NCBI RefSeq assembly: GCF_034119865.1
Contig: NZ_CP139421.1
Coordinates: forward strand, 5,372,501 to 5,436,500
Direction: 5' to 3'
From: Algoriphagus sp. NG3
GTDB taxonomy: Bacteria; Bacteroidota; Bacteroidia; Cytophagales; Cyclobacteriaceae
Length of the DNA: 64,000 nt
Shown here: positions 27,400 to 35,759 of the stretch, piece by piece
How positions within the stretch are numbered: position 1 is the stretch's first letter
Layout of the letters: each line of letters begins with the position of its first letter
Translations under genes and position numbers: made by a program
The notes under the pieces: generated by a model
Told to the model about the DNA's origin: nothing
Databases searched by the model: none
What the model saw: the letters and a program-made list of their open reading frames with translations, nothing else

Positions 27400-27726
27400 C
27401 TATTCGCTGTATTCTATATGTGGGAATTTATTGGATTGACCCACACGGACAACAATCTCTCCTTCAGAAAGTTCTGCTTGACACGAGAGTCTTTCTCCTT
27501 CTTTCAGCCTTCCTTGCTTGAGAAAGTCAAGTTCTGCTTTAGTGGGAGGGGAGAGATGTCCCTCACCGGATACCATAATTATTTTGCATGTGGTACATCT
27601 GCCTTTTTTACCGCAGGCATGCATCCAGTCAATATTATTTTCATGAATAATTTCGATAACTTTACGATGAACGCTAGTAGAATTAATCCTCAGATTAAAT
27701 AGGTTTTCTATGACGATATGAGGCAT
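27400..27726 (-). CDS. 2Fe-2S ferredoxin
   Basis: 108 residues from the Met at 27726 ([14 protein letters not shown]). A 15-residue longer frame would run into the divergent gene, so the inner Met is preferred. The plant/vertebrate-type 2Fe-2S signature is clear: [10 protein letters not shown] gives C-x5-C-x2-C, and the fourth ligand is in RLSCQ. The [17 protein letters not shown] segment is typical of soluble ferredoxins. It is a cytoplasmic single-electron carrier; partner unknown. It precedes tdk by 8 bases. The divergent gene at 27760 starts 33 bases away, so the promoters must overlap or lie within coding sequence. Confidence 0.88.
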   Translation of the reverse strand: MPHIVIENLFNLRINSTSVHRKVIEIIHENNIDWMHACGKKGRCTTCKIIMVSGEGHLSPPTKAELDFLKQGRLKEGERLSCQAELSEGEIVVRVGQSNKFPHIEYSE

Positions 27727-27759
27727 TTGTTCGTTGACTTTTGTAAACGCCACTCTATA

Positions 27760-28878
27760 ATGACTATTCAAATTAACAGCAATTATTTAGAAAAATATGC
27801 CGAAGACTATGCCGCAGTTGTTTGCGGACAGTTTTTTGCCTCCAAGCAATACATGACTGGGCAGGATATTGTGAATCTGACCACCAGTACCCAGGTGAAT
27901 TTCTTTATCCTCAAAAGTCTCTTCGAACTATGGCAGGTCGAACTGGAGAAGCTGAAAAGCAGCCCTTACTTTGATTATAGGGATATAGCAGTACATGAGG
28001 CGCTTACGGAGTTTATGAATGTGCTTTCCAGGAGAATCAAAATAGAGAAAGAGCAGCTGCGGCCTTTGCTCGAACGGGCGGTGGTGGAGGCTGTACAGGT
28101 CGCTACGGATCCTGTTTCCTTTTATCAAAGGGAGATTTCCAATGCTCCGGAGGGAAAGATCAATGATTTCCTGAAAGAAAACAAAAAGTACTATAAGTGG
28201 CATGTGAGGGTCGTTGATTTTCTGATTGACAAGGCAGGCTTTGGCCATGATGAAAGTGCCTATTTGCGTGCTGTAGCCGCAAATTATCAAGCAATCCAGG
28301 ATTCGCTGGAGTCTGTGAATTTGTTGCTGGCTACCCTTGGAGATGTGAAGCCATTTGACCTGGACTCCTATTTGGTCGAAGAGAATAACCCCAGCGCTCC
28401 TGCTGAATATGCTTCTTCAGCCCAAACCAAAGAGCAGGAAACCAAAAGTTCTTTCTTTGATCAAGTGGAAATAGAGGCTTCCGATATAAGGCAAGTGGAG
28501 CCCGAACGGGCGGGCATATCGGAGACAGAGCCGGTCAAGCTAGCTCAAGCTACCTATGCCAATGGAACTCTGGGGGGATTGGATGCCTCTAACCTGAAAG
28601 CGAAGTTTGAAACGCTCTCCTATAAAGGGATGAAAGGAATTTTGGGCGAACTGGCAGAAAGTGTGGCCATTAATCAGCGGTTTATGTTTACCAAAGAGCT
28701 TTTTGATGGGAATGCTGATCTGCTCAAGCATGCGCTTAAGTCGATAGATAAGTGTAATGCCTTTGATGAAGCAATTGGCTTGGTAAACTCCCGGTATGTG
28801 GGTGAGTTAGGATGGAAGGTTGATTCAGAACCTGTTCAGGAATTCCTGCTTCTTGTATATAGAAAGTTTGAGGTATAG
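27760..28878 (+). CDS. Conserved Bacteroidota protein of unknown function
   Basis: 372 residues from the ATG at 27760 (MTIQINSNYLEKYAED); the frame extends 14 codons upstream but those overlap the divergent ferredoxin gene. The N-terminal 210 residues are predicted helical (YDFxx repeats, VARVAVEAVQ-like helices). A poorly conserved acidic linker follows (about 215-275). The C-terminal 80 residues (INQRFMFTKELFDGNADLLKHALKSID ... EFLLLVYRKF) resemble a short helical module seen at the end of several Bacteroidota proteins of unknown function. No signal peptide, so cytoplasmic. No function is proposed. Confidence 0.8.
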   Translation: MTIQINSNYLEKYAEDYAAVVCGQFFASKQYMTGQDIVNLTTSTQVNFFILKSLFELWQVELEKLKSSPYFDYRDIAVHEALTEFMNVLSRRIKIEKEQLRPLLERAVVEAVQVATDPVSFYQREISNAPEGKINDFLKENKKYYKWHVRVVDFLIDKAGFGHDESAYLRAVAANYQAIQDSLESVNLLLATLGDVKPFDLDSYLVEENNPSAPAEYASSAQTKEQETKSSFFDQVEIEASDIRQVEPERAGISETEPVKLAQATYANGTLGGLDASNLKAKFETLSYKGMKGILGELAESVAINQRFMFTKELFDGNADLLKHALKSIDKCNAFDEAIGLVNSRYVGELGWKVDSEPVQEFLLLVYRKFEV

Positions 28879-29003
28879 GATTTCCGTACTTCCCGTATGT
28901 TTGAGACAAGTAGTTAAAGCTGATATTATTCTTGCTGATGTAGTTATTTCTGTCAGAAGTACGTTTTGTATGCCCATTTGGAGTGTATTGATTATTAACA
29001 AAG

Positions 29004-29030
29004 AAAAGAGTCGGGATCCGACTCTTTTTT
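29004..29030 (+). terminator. Rho-independent terminator
   Basis: AAAAGAGTCGG (29004-29014), GAT loop, CCGACTCTTTT (29018-29028), then more T: an 11-bp perfect stem with T-run, closing the transcript of the unknown gene at 27760-28878. Confidence 0.9.
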
Positions 29031-29111
29031 TGTTTTGAGAAAGGTTAAAGCCCTTTCAAGGTCATTTTAGTTAAATATGTTACTTTCGACGTTAATTTTA
29101 TAACTTAACCT

Positions 29112-29200
29112 AGGCTAAGTGTCTGTCTTCCCGGCATTGCTTGCAGGGAAGACGATTTTTAAGTCTATGTTCCTGTTTTATCCTGAGAAAAAACGCTCAT
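29112..29200 (+). ncRNA. Candidate structured leader element, copy 1
   Basis: Begins AGGCTAAGTGT, continues into a perfect 8-bp hairpin GTCTTCCC (29125-29132) / GGGAAGAC (29146-29153) followed by ATTTTT, and ends GAAAAAACGCTCATA (to 29202), 30 bases before the HD-domain gene. The hairpin plus T-run could act as an attenuator. The same end motifs in the same order occur at 55846-55942 on the other strand upstream of the FAD oxidoreductase gene. No known riboswitch class is recognised. Confidence 0.35.
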
Positions 29201-29231
29201 AATAGAGATAAAGATTCGAAATAATAAACAC

Positions 29232-29807
29232 ATGAAGGGATACCGTACGCTTCGAAAACTAGTATTGTCTGAACTTGAGGAAAATCTGCCTAAGAGTTTG
29301 ACCTATCATGGGATTGATCATACGCTAGATGTAATGCAAGTCTGCAACCAGTATATCAGGAGAGAAAAGATTTCGGAAAAGGACAGGTACCTGCTGCGTG
29401 TCGGGGCGATTGTTCATGATATGGGATTTCTCAAAGGCCCCGTAAACCATGAGGAAGTGGGGGCTGGAATGGCAGAAAGTATTCTTCAGAAGTTAGGTGT
29501 TGATCAAGAGGACATTGATCAGATAAAGGGACTGGTAATGGCTACGAAAATCCCCCAGACTCCCCGGAATTACCTTCAACGGATCCTCTGTGATGCGGAT
29601 CTGGACTACCTGGGCAGGGAGGATTATCCCGAGATCAGTGAAAAACTCTATGCGGAGTTAAAGTATATGAAGGTGATCTCCAACGCCCGGCAATGGAAGG
29701 AGGTTCAGATTGATTTTTTGAAAGCACATCATTACCATACGCCGTTTGCAAAAAAGAATAGAGAGCCTCAGAAACAGATTTGGTTGGAAAAGCTTTTAAA
29801 GTCCTAG
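29232..29807 (+). CDS. HD-domain metal-dependent phosphohydrolase
   Basis: 191 residues. The HD superfamily metal ligands are visible: LTYHGIDHTLDV (H26, H30), AIVHDMGF (H62, D63), NHEEVG and the final Asp in CDADLDYLG. Family members hydrolyse phosphoester bonds in nucleotides or signalling molecules; the substrate here is unknown. It has no membrane segment. Its stop codon overlaps the convergent rodA stop within a shared CTAG (29804-29807). A long leader with a candidate structured element precedes it. Confidence 0.85.
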   Translation: MKGYRTLRKLVLSELEENLPKSLTYHGIDHTLDVMQVCNQYIRREKISEKDRYLLRVGAIVHDMGFLKGPVNHEEVGAGMAESILQKLGVDQEDIDQIKGLVMATKIPQTPRNYLQRILCDADLDYLGREDYPEISEKLYAELKYMKVISNARQWKEVQIDFLKAHHYHTPFAKKNREPQKQIWLEKLLKS

Positions 29808-31078
29808 CCCAATCTGCCCAGCTGCAGTGCCCGTGAGCTGTCCATCTTGATGAAAATGAAAAGCAAAATGGTGAAAGACCAGAGTGATGAGCCTCCATAG
29901 CTGAAGAATGGCAGCGGGATTCCTACGACGGGGAACAGGCCAATGGTCATGGCTATATTGATCATAAAGTGGAACATGAGAATAGAGATCACCCCATAGC
30001 CGTAAATTCTACTGAATCTGTTTTTCTGACGTTCGGCCATGATCACTAAGCGGGTAAGCAGGGTGACAAAAAGAGCGATGACAACGAAGCTTCCCAGCCA
30101 GCCAAATTCCTCACCCAAGGTACAAAAGATAAAATCTGTATGCTGCTCTGGCACAAAGTCAAACTTAGTCTGGGTGCCCTGGAGATAACCCTTTCCTGTG
30201 AGCCCGCCGGATCCTATGGCAATTTTTGATTGGGTGACATTCCAGCCCACGCCCAAGGGATCCAGATCGGGGTTGAAAAGAACCATCACCCTGTTTTGCT
30301 GATGCTGGGGAAGTTTGGACACCACATAATCGATACTGTAGGTGAATGCAATCAATGCAAGTCCTATCGCACTGAAGGCAATAATCTGTTGAGGGGTTTT
30401 CTTGCCCATCAAGATGAGGATAACCACCAGGATAACGATGGCTCCTGCCAGATACAGATTGTTATCGATACCGAGAGATAACAGCACAAGGGCAATAGCG
30501 CCAATGCCAATCACGTAGTATTTTTGAGGAAGGCCTTCCCGGTAAAACATGATCAGCAACGAGAAATATACCATGGCCGTACCAGTGTCCGGCTGAAGAA
30601 TAATCAGTATAATCGGGAGTAGCAGAACTGCGAATGCCTGGAGTTGATATTGGGTTTTGGAGAGATCAAAAGTAGGTCTTTCCATAAATTTCGCCAGTGC
30701 CAGGGCGGTGGCAAATTTGGCAAACTCCCCTGGCTGGATTCGGAAAGAGCCAATTCCAATCGAAAGTATCTGTCCATTTACCTCCTTGCCCAAAAACGGG
30801 GTGAGCAGAAGCAATACCAGCATTACTATATATATCGGAATGGCCAGATTTTCGAAGAGTCGGTAATCCGCAGCCATGATTACGGTGATAATTGCGATTG
30901 CTGTTCCTATCCATACCAGCTGTATTCCGGAATTGATGGAGGTGTCAAAGATGCTTTTGTCCACCTGTCCATCGTATACGGCTGCATAGATATTAAACCA
31001 GCCTATCATCACCAATGCGAAATAGATCATCACGGTGATCCAATCCACCCTGTTTATGTTGATATCTCTCTCTCCCAT
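29804..31078 (-). CDS. rodA: Rod shape-determining SEDS glycosyltransferase RodA
   Basis: 424 residues with about 10 membrane segments. The SEDS family features are present: GIGSFRIQPGEFAKFATALALA near 110, QPDTGTAMVYF near 162, and the C-terminal PFFSYGGSSLWSF. RodA polymerises lipid II into glycan strands during sidewall elongation, acting with the transpeptidase PBP2. It overlaps the mrdA stop by one base (TAATG), as expected for translationally coupled partners. Last gene of the mreBCD-mrdA-rodA operon. It converges on the HD-domain gene with a 4-base overlap. Confidence 0.96.
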   Translation of the reverse strand: MGERDININRVDWITVMIYFALVMIGWFNIYAAVYDGQVDKSIFDTSINSGIQLVWIGTAIAIITVIMAADYRLFENLAIPIYIVMLVLLLLTPFLGKEVNGQILSIGIGSFRIQPGEFAKFATALALAKFMERPTFDLSKTQYQLQAFAVLLLPIILIILQPDTGTAMVYFSLLIMFYREGLPQKYYVIGIGAIALVLLSLGIDNNLYLAGAIVILVVILILMGKKTPQQIIAFSAIGLALIAFTYSIDYVVSKLPQHQQNRVMVLFNPDLDPLGVGWNVTQSKIAIGSGGLTGKGYLQGTQTKFDFVPEQHTDFIFCTLGEEFGWLGSFVVIALFVTLLTRLVIMAERQKNRFSRIYGYGVISILMFHFMINIAMTIGLFPVVGIPLPFFSYGGSSLWSFTILLFIFIKMDSSRALQLGRLG

Positions 31079-32880
31079 TAATAAATGAAGTTTCCGGCTA
31101 GTACATATTCTTCCAGCGCTGGTCTGGATATACTGTCCTTAAGGTATTTTTCTATCATCAGTGAAGCTGTACTTGCTGCAGCTCTGCCTCCCCATCCGGC
31201 ATTTTCCACATACACGGCAATGGCGATCTGGGGATTGTCTTTAGGGGCAAAGGCTATAAATACTGAGTGATCTTCCCCGTGAGGATTCTGGGCAGTTCCG
31301 GTTTTTCCGGCTATCTGTATGTCTTTGATGATGGCCCGGGTGGCTGTTCCGTAAAGTGCTTCCGCCATGGCATCCTGTACCATATCGAAGTGATGTGCAT
31401 CTACACCTACATCATGTTTGGTTAGGTATTCCTCTGGGATTTTGTTTTTATCCCCATCTATTGAACGTATCAGGTGAGGCGTGTAATAGTAGCCCTTGTT
31501 GGCAAAGATTGCCGCTAGATTTGCCATCTGCAACGGAGTGACCAACAGTTCCCCCTGACCTATTGACAAGGAATATATAGTGGAGTATTTCCAGCGTCCA
31601 TTACCATAGTAGTGGTCATAATAGGCACTGTTTGGCACCAATCCTTTCTTTTCATTTGGCATATCCACTCCCAATGGGGAGCCGAGGCCGAATTTCAACA
31701 CCTTCTCTCTCCAGTCATTAAGTCCGATCTCGGTGTCCTTGAATGTGTTGCTTGATACCTCCCGGTTAATGATCTGCCTGAACGCCTGGTGGTAATATGG
31801 ATTACAGGAGTTTCTTATAGCCCCGAACAGGTTGACAGGCGATGGGTGATTATGGCATGCAACCAGGGATCTGTTACAAGCGAAAGTAGTATTGGGAGTC
31901 AAGACACCCTCCTGCAATCCTATTAAGCTTTGTACAATCTTAAAGATAGATCCTGGCGGATAAGTGGCCATGATTGGACGGTTGAAAAGCGGCTTTGTTT
32001 CCAGCTTGTTCAGAGCCGTATAGCTTTTTCCAAAGTCGGAGCCAGTAAGGCTGTTGGGGTCATAGAATGGCGCAGAGATCATGGAGAGAATCTCTCCGGT
32101 CTTGGGTTCTATGGCTACTACCGAACCGGTCTTTCCCATCATGAGTTTTTCCCCGTACCGCTGCAGCTCCATGTCCAGTGAGGAGTTGATGTTTCGGCCT
32201 GCCACTGAGGCAGTATCATATTCTCCTTCTTTAAATGGCCCTTTGTCCACCCCACGTACATTAACCATTTTGTATTTCACTCCTTTTTTACCTCGGAGCT
32301 CGTCTTCATAGAAGCGCTCTATGCCGCTCAGTCCTATGTAATCACCCTGTACATAATATCGGGAGCTGTCCCGTTCCAGCTGCTTACCACTGATTTCCCC
32401 GATATAGCCCAGTGCGTGGGAGGCAATAGGATTGGGGTAGGAGCGAACAGACCTTGTCATGATGAATAGACCAGGGTAATCTATCAGGAAATCTTGGATC
32501 CGAGCAAATTCATTGGTCGATATCTGTTTAATGAAGGTGGACGGCTTGACTGGGGAGTATTTTCGGGCCGCTTGGTAGGATTCTATCAAGTGCTCTTTAG
32601 TAATTCCAAAGAGCTCCAGGAACCGTGTAGTGTCGCCCACATGAAATTCCTTAGGGACTATCATGAGATCAAAAATAGGGTTGTTATACACGAGTAGCTT
32701 CCCCTTGCGGTCATACACCAATCCCCGATAGGGGTGATCCACCACCCGTTGGATGGCATTGCGCTCAGCTCTTTTCAAGAAACTGTCGTCCATCACCTGT
32801 ATCATAAAAAGCTTGGTCAGAAGTACTGCGCCTATTATGAATACAAATACGATAATTACTACGGGCCTTTGGTCGTTCAT
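31078..32880 (-). CDS. mrdA: Penicillin-binding protein 2 (elongasome transpeptidase)
   Basis: 600 residues from the ATG at 32880. A 39-residue longer frame exists but overlaps mreD and lacks PBP2 character; the chosen start gives a proper N-terminal membrane anchor (VVIIVFVFIIGAVLLTKLF). The dimerisation domain spans about 45-220. Transpeptidase motifs: SIFK (catalytic Ser311), SCN (358-360) and KTGT (526-529). The start overlaps the mreD stop by one base (TGATG) and the stop overlaps rodA by one base. It cross-links peptidoglycan in the periplasm during rod elongation together with RodA. Confidence 0.96.
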   Translation of the reverse strand: MNDQRPVVIIVFVFIIGAVLLTKLFMIQVMDDSFLKRAERNAIQRVVDHPYRGLVYDRKGKLLVYNNPIFDLMIVPKEFHVGDTTRFLELFGITKEHLIESYQAARKYSPVKPSTFIKQISTNEFARIQDFLIDYPGLFIMTRSVRSYPNPIASHALGYIGEISGKQLERDSSRYYVQGDYIGLSGIERFYEDELRGKKGVKYKMVNVRGVDKGPFKEGEYDTASVAGRNINSSLDMELQRYGEKLMMGKTGSVVAIEPKTGEILSMISAPFYDPNSLTGSDFGKSYTALNKLETKPLFNRPIMATYPPGSIFKIVQSLIGLQEGVLTPNTTFACNRSLVACHNHPSPVNLFGAIRNSCNPYYHQAFRQIINREVSSNTFKDTEIGLNDWREKVLKFGLGSPLGVDMPNEKKGLVPNSAYYDHYYGNGRWKYSTIYSLSIGQGELLVTPLQMANLAAIFANKGYYYTPHLIRSIDGDKNKIPEEYLTKHDVGVDAHHFDMVQDAMAEALYGTATRAIIKDIQIAGKTGTAQNPHGEDHSVFIAFAPKDNPQIAIAVYVENAGWGGRAAASTASLMIEKYLKDSISRPALEEYVLAGNFIY

Positions 32881-33401
32881 CAGATTCCTCTCCTGCGTTT
32901 GAAGAACAGTAGTTGTACAATTATAGCCAAAATGACTGTAAATATGGAAGAGAAGAGACTTTTGTTTAGCACTCCATACCATCCTCCGACTCCCCACTGG
33001 TCAGCGATGAAAAACATCAAAGAAAAAGCAAAAACCAAAGGTAAGGAGTAGCTTAAATACCAGCCTATTCCCATCTCGTTCAGGGTAGGGTTATTGGCGT
33101 CGTCATAGCCCACATTGGGACTGATGGCCTTGAGCCAGTATGTTCTCAAAAAAGCCATAAGCGTGGTAGCGGAGGCATGTAATCCCAGGGTATCATAAAA
33201 GACATCGACGAGCAATCCCAGCCCAAAACTGATCAGGATCAGAGGAAAGCTCCTCATACTAATGGGAAAGCTCAAAATTGCCAGCAGATAGATAAAGCAG
33301 AAAGCCACTCCGAACAGAGCCAGGTTTTTCAACAGTAAAATCTGTATCAGAACCAGGCAAACCACCATGAATACGTAAGTAAGCAGATTCCTAAAGTTCA
33401 T
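32880..33401 (-). CDS. mreD: Rod shape-determining protein MreD
   Basis: 173 residues with five to six membrane segments, the normal MreD size. The conserved-type loop GLGLLVDVFYDTLGLHASATTLMAF follows the third segment. MreD is an inner-membrane component of the elongasome, bridging MreC and the RodA-PBP2 pair. It overlaps mreC by 11 bases and mrdA by one base, consistent with translational coupling. Confidence 0.92.
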   Translation of the reverse strand: MNFRNLLTYVFMVVCLVLIQILLLKNLALFGVAFCFIYLLAILSFPISMRSFPLILISFGLGLLVDVFYDTLGLHASATTLMAFLRTYWLKAISPNVGYDDANNPTLNEMGIGWYLSYSLPLVFAFSLMFFIADQWGVGGWYGVLNKSLFSSIFTVILAIIVQLLFFKRRRGI

Positions 33402-34227
33402 TGGTCAGTTCGGCTTGCTGTTTTAGTGAGTCAAGCTCAATTAAGTTGTTGTTTTCTACTAAATAGACATAATGCACCTTGCTGAAGTCCGTACTCAACT
33501 CTATGTCAATATCCAGGTAGTTTGGATTGTCACTTTGATTCACTGATTCAATAATCCCCACTAATATCCCTTCTGGAAAAACAGCGCTGAATCCCGTAGT
33601 GACCACAGTATCTCCCGGCTGGGTGGTGACGTGCCTCGGGACATAGAGCAGTTTGGATTTTTTGGCATTTTTCCCATCCCATTTTACCGAGCCAAATGAA
33701 TCGTTGCTCTTGATTTTGGCAGAAAGATGGAATTCTGTGTTTAGCAGGGAGATGGCTACCGAATAGTTCTCCGAAACTGATTTTACTCTTCCTACTACCC
33801 CTTGTTCATTGAATACGCCCATTCCCGGTTTTACCCCATCTTTGGCGCCTTTGTTCAGGGTGAGGTGATTTTGGGCAAAGCGAAGCGAATTGCTGATGAT
33901 TCGCGCCCCCTTAAAATCATATTGTGCTTTAAATGCCGAATCCAGATGCAGATCCACACTGTCCGGAATTTCCTTTAGAGTTTTCAGTTGCTGGATCAAT
34001 GCGGCATTCTCTGTGAGCAAAGCATCATTTGCTTCAGCAAGCGAAAAGAAGTCCACTACATCAGAGCGGGTCTTGAGCATAGAACCGGTGAGGGCATTGG
34101 CACTATTGAAGAAAGCTGCACCCTGGGGTGAATTATTGGAGACGATTAACCCTATCGCCAAGACTTCAAGCAAAACAAATAATAGAAAAGACCTTAGGCT
34201 ATAAAGGAATTGAAGGATGCGTAGCAT
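33391..34227 (-). CDS. mreC: Rod shape-determining protein MreC
   Basis: 278 residues: one N-terminal membrane segment (about 12-30), a coiled-coil region (LLTENAALIQQLKTLKE), then the periplasmic double beta-barrel MreC domain (LTLNKGAKDGVKPGMGVFNEQGVVGRV, and VTTQPGDTVVTTGFSAVFPEGILVG). MreC links cytoplasmic MreB to the periplasmic cell-wall synthases. It starts 7 bases after mreB. Confidence 0.95.
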   Translation of the reverse strand: MLRILQFLYSLRSFLLFVLLEVLAIGLIVSNNSPQGAAFFNSANALTGSMLKTRSDVVDFFSLAEANDALLTENAALIQQLKTLKEIPDSVDLHLDSAFKAQYDFKGARIISNSLRFAQNHLTLNKGAKDGVKPGMGVFNEQGVVGRVKSVSENYSVAISLLNTEFHLSAKIKSNDSFGSVKWDGKNAKKSKLLYVPRHVTTQPGDTVVTTGFSAVFPEGILVGIIESVNQSDNPNYLDIDIELSTDFSKVHYVYLVENNNLIELDSLKQQAELTNEL

Positions 34228-34234
34228 TCGGGGT

Positions 34235-35263
34235 TTAAGTCATCAATACTGTTCGGAAATTCTGTACGTTTTTCAGGGCAGTGCCTGTGCCTCTCACTAC
34301 AGCTCTCAGTGGATCTTCCGCAATGTGGATAGGCAGCTTGGTTTTCTGATGTAGTCTTTTATCCAGACCTTTCAGCAATGCCCCACCGCCAGTGAGGTGA
34401 ATACCGTTGTCATAAATATCCGCAGACAGCTCAGGAGGGGAAATTTCCAAGGCTTTCAATACGGCTTCCTCTATTTTTGAAACTGATTTATCAAGAGAAA
34501 AGGCTATTTCAGAATAGGAAACCTTGATTACCTTAGGGATACCGGTCATCAGGTCACGCCCTCTGATTTCGTAATCCTCCGGAGGCTCGTCCAGTTCGGT
34601 CAATGCCGATCCTATGGCGATTTTTACTTTTTCGGCAGAGCGCTCGCCGATCAGCAAGTTGTGCTGACGGCGCATGTAGTCCAGAATATCTTTGGTGAAG
34701 GTATCTCCGGCCACACGGATACTCTGGTCTGCTACGATTCCAGATAATGCGATCAATGCGATTTCCGTGGTTCCTCCTCCGATATCCACAATCATAGATC
34801 CCATTGGTTTTTCTATATCTATCCCTATGCCTATTGCTGCTGCGATAGGTTCGTATATCATGTAAACTTCTTTAGCACCGGCATGCTCTGCTGAGTCACG
34901 TACGGCTCTTTTTTCCACTTCTGTGATTCCTGATGGGATACAGATCACCATGCGGTGTGACTGGGGGAAAAGCCCTTTCTTCTGGCCAGGGATCATTTTG
35001 ATCAATCCTCTGATCATTTGCTCGGCGGCATAGAAATCGGCAATTACTCCGTCCTTTAGTGGTCTGATGGTTTTTATGTTTTCATGCGTTTTCTCATGCA
35101 TGTTCATCGCTTCCCGACCTACGGCCAGAACCCGGTTCGTGGTTTTGTCGATTGCGATAATAGAGGGTTCGTCAACTACGATCTTATCTTTATGGATGAT
35201 CAGGGTATTCGCAGTACCAAGGTCAATTGCAATATCACTAGAGAAAAAGTCAAATAATCCCAT
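34235..35263 (-). CDS. mreB: Rod shape-determining actin homologue MreB
   Basis: 342 residues, full length. Actin-fold nucleotide motifs: phosphate 1 IAIDLGTANTLI, phosphate 2 MIVDIGGGTTEIAL, adenosine-binding LTGGGALLKGLD. MreB filaments on the inner face of the membrane steer the elongasome. First gene of a five-gene operon. A -7 element (35352-35359) and a hairpin at the predicted 5' end of the mRNA precede it. Confidence 0.97.
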   Translation of the reverse strand: MGLFDFFSSDIAIDLGTANTLIIHKDKIVVDEPSIIAIDKTTNRVLAVGREAMNMHEKTHENIKTIRPLKDGVIADFYAAEQMIRGLIKMIPGQKKGLFPQSHRMVICIPSGITEVEKRAVRDSAEHAGAKEVYMIYEPIAAAIGIGIDIEKPMGSMIVDIGGGTTEIALIALSGIVADQSIRVAGDTFTKDILDYMRRQHNLLIGERSAEKVKIAIGSALTELDEPPEDYEIRGRDLMTGIPKVIKVSYSEIAFSLDKSVSKIEEAVLKALEISPPELSADIYDNGIHLTGGGALLKGLDKRLHQKTKLPIHIAEDPLRAVVRGTGTALKNVQNFRTVLMT

Positions 35264-35308
35264 TTTAGGTATTGATTGTATTTTTTTGGAGTAAAGGAGT
35301 AAATAAGA

Positions 35309-35342
35309 GTTTAATATACTATGCTAAGCACTCATATTAAAC
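35309..35342 (-). promoter_or_regulatory. 5'-end hairpin of the mreB transcript
   Basis: GTTTAATAT (35309-35317) and ATATTAAAC (35334-35342) are a perfect 9-bp inverted repeat with a 16-base loop. If transcription starts about 5 bases after the -7 box at 35352-35359, the hairpin forms the very 5' end of the mRNA, a position that can stabilise transcripts. It could instead be a protein-binding operator. Confidence 0.4.
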
Positions 35343-35351
35343 GGGGGTGGG

Positions 35352-35359
35352 CAAAATTA
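35352..35359 (-). promoter_or_regulatory. -7 element of the mreB operon
   Basis: Minus strand TAATTTTG matches TAnnTTTG exactly. The nearest TTG upstream (35374-35376) is only 14 bases away, shorter than the usual spacing, so the -33 element is unclear. Confidence 0.4.
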
Positions 35360-35668
35360 TTATCTTAATGGGACAAATTTGATAGAATCGGGATATTTTT
35401 TGGCAACAATATCAAATGATTCTCAGTGGCCTTTAGTTTGGAGAGTTTTTTCACGAAATAAAAACTACCGGATATCCACTCCTATGATTGCTAACGGGAA
35501 AACCGGTCAGGAATTTGAAGAAGGGCGATAAATATAAGTTGCTAAAGATTACAGGAGTGGGGCAGTTTGTCATAGTTTCTAGGGATTGCAAATAGGGAAT
35601 CTGCTTGTTTGGTAGGATTCTGGTTACTATAATTCTTAATTATCTGTAGTTCTTGATTAGCAGCCACA

Positions 35669-35698
35669 TTGTTTTTACTGTAAAATATTTTACCTTTG
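35669..35698 (+). promoter_or_regulatory. Promoter of the rimP-nusA-infB operon
   Basis: TTG (35669-35671), 19-base spacer, TACCTTTG (35691-35698): an exact fit to the Bacteroidota sigma-A consensus. Transcription should start near 35703-35705. Confidence 0.75.
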
Positions 35699-35720
35699 CA
35701 TCGTATTCGAAAGTTTCTGG

Positions 35721-35742
35721 AGGGGACACCATATGGTCCCCT
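35721..35742 (+). promoter_or_regulatory. Leader hairpin of rimP
   Basis: AGGGGAC (35721-35727) pairs with GTCCCCT (35736-35742) around ACCATATG; an alternative pairs CCAT with ATGG inside. It lies between the predicted transcription start and the rimP start and buries an in-frame ATG at 35733. That makes the ATG at 35760 (or 35751) the likelier start and suggests control of RimP translation. Confidence 0.4.
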
Positions 35743-35759
35743 CTTTCATTATGCATACT

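Larger units (their letters stand above)
28879..29231. other. 353-base spacer: terminator plus possible leader RNA of the HD gene
   Basis: The left part ends in a strong terminator (29004-29030). To its right, TACTTTCG (29081-29088) is one base off the TAnnTTTG consensus and could start a leader of about 140 bases before the HD-domain gene. The leader holds a structured element at 29112-29200, listed separately. Confidence 0.4.
35264..35759. other. Divergent control region between mreB and rimP
   Basis: About 495 bases without a gene. It contains, left to right, the mreB leader hairpin (35309-35342), the mreB -7 box (35352-35359), an unassigned stretch (35400-35660) and the rimP promoter and leader hairpin (35669-35742). 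A short minus-strand frame (35640-35822) overlaps the rimP promoter and is rejected. Confidence 0.5.

Noticed and set aside
29178..29200. CTGAGA (29183-29188) as part of a TPP riboswitch
   Set aside because: The other conserved TPP segments are missing and the downstream gene has no link to thiamine.
32881..32997. 39-residue N-terminal extension of PBP2
   Set aside because: Lies wholly in mreD in another frame; the ATG at 32880 overlaps the mreD stop as expected for coupling.
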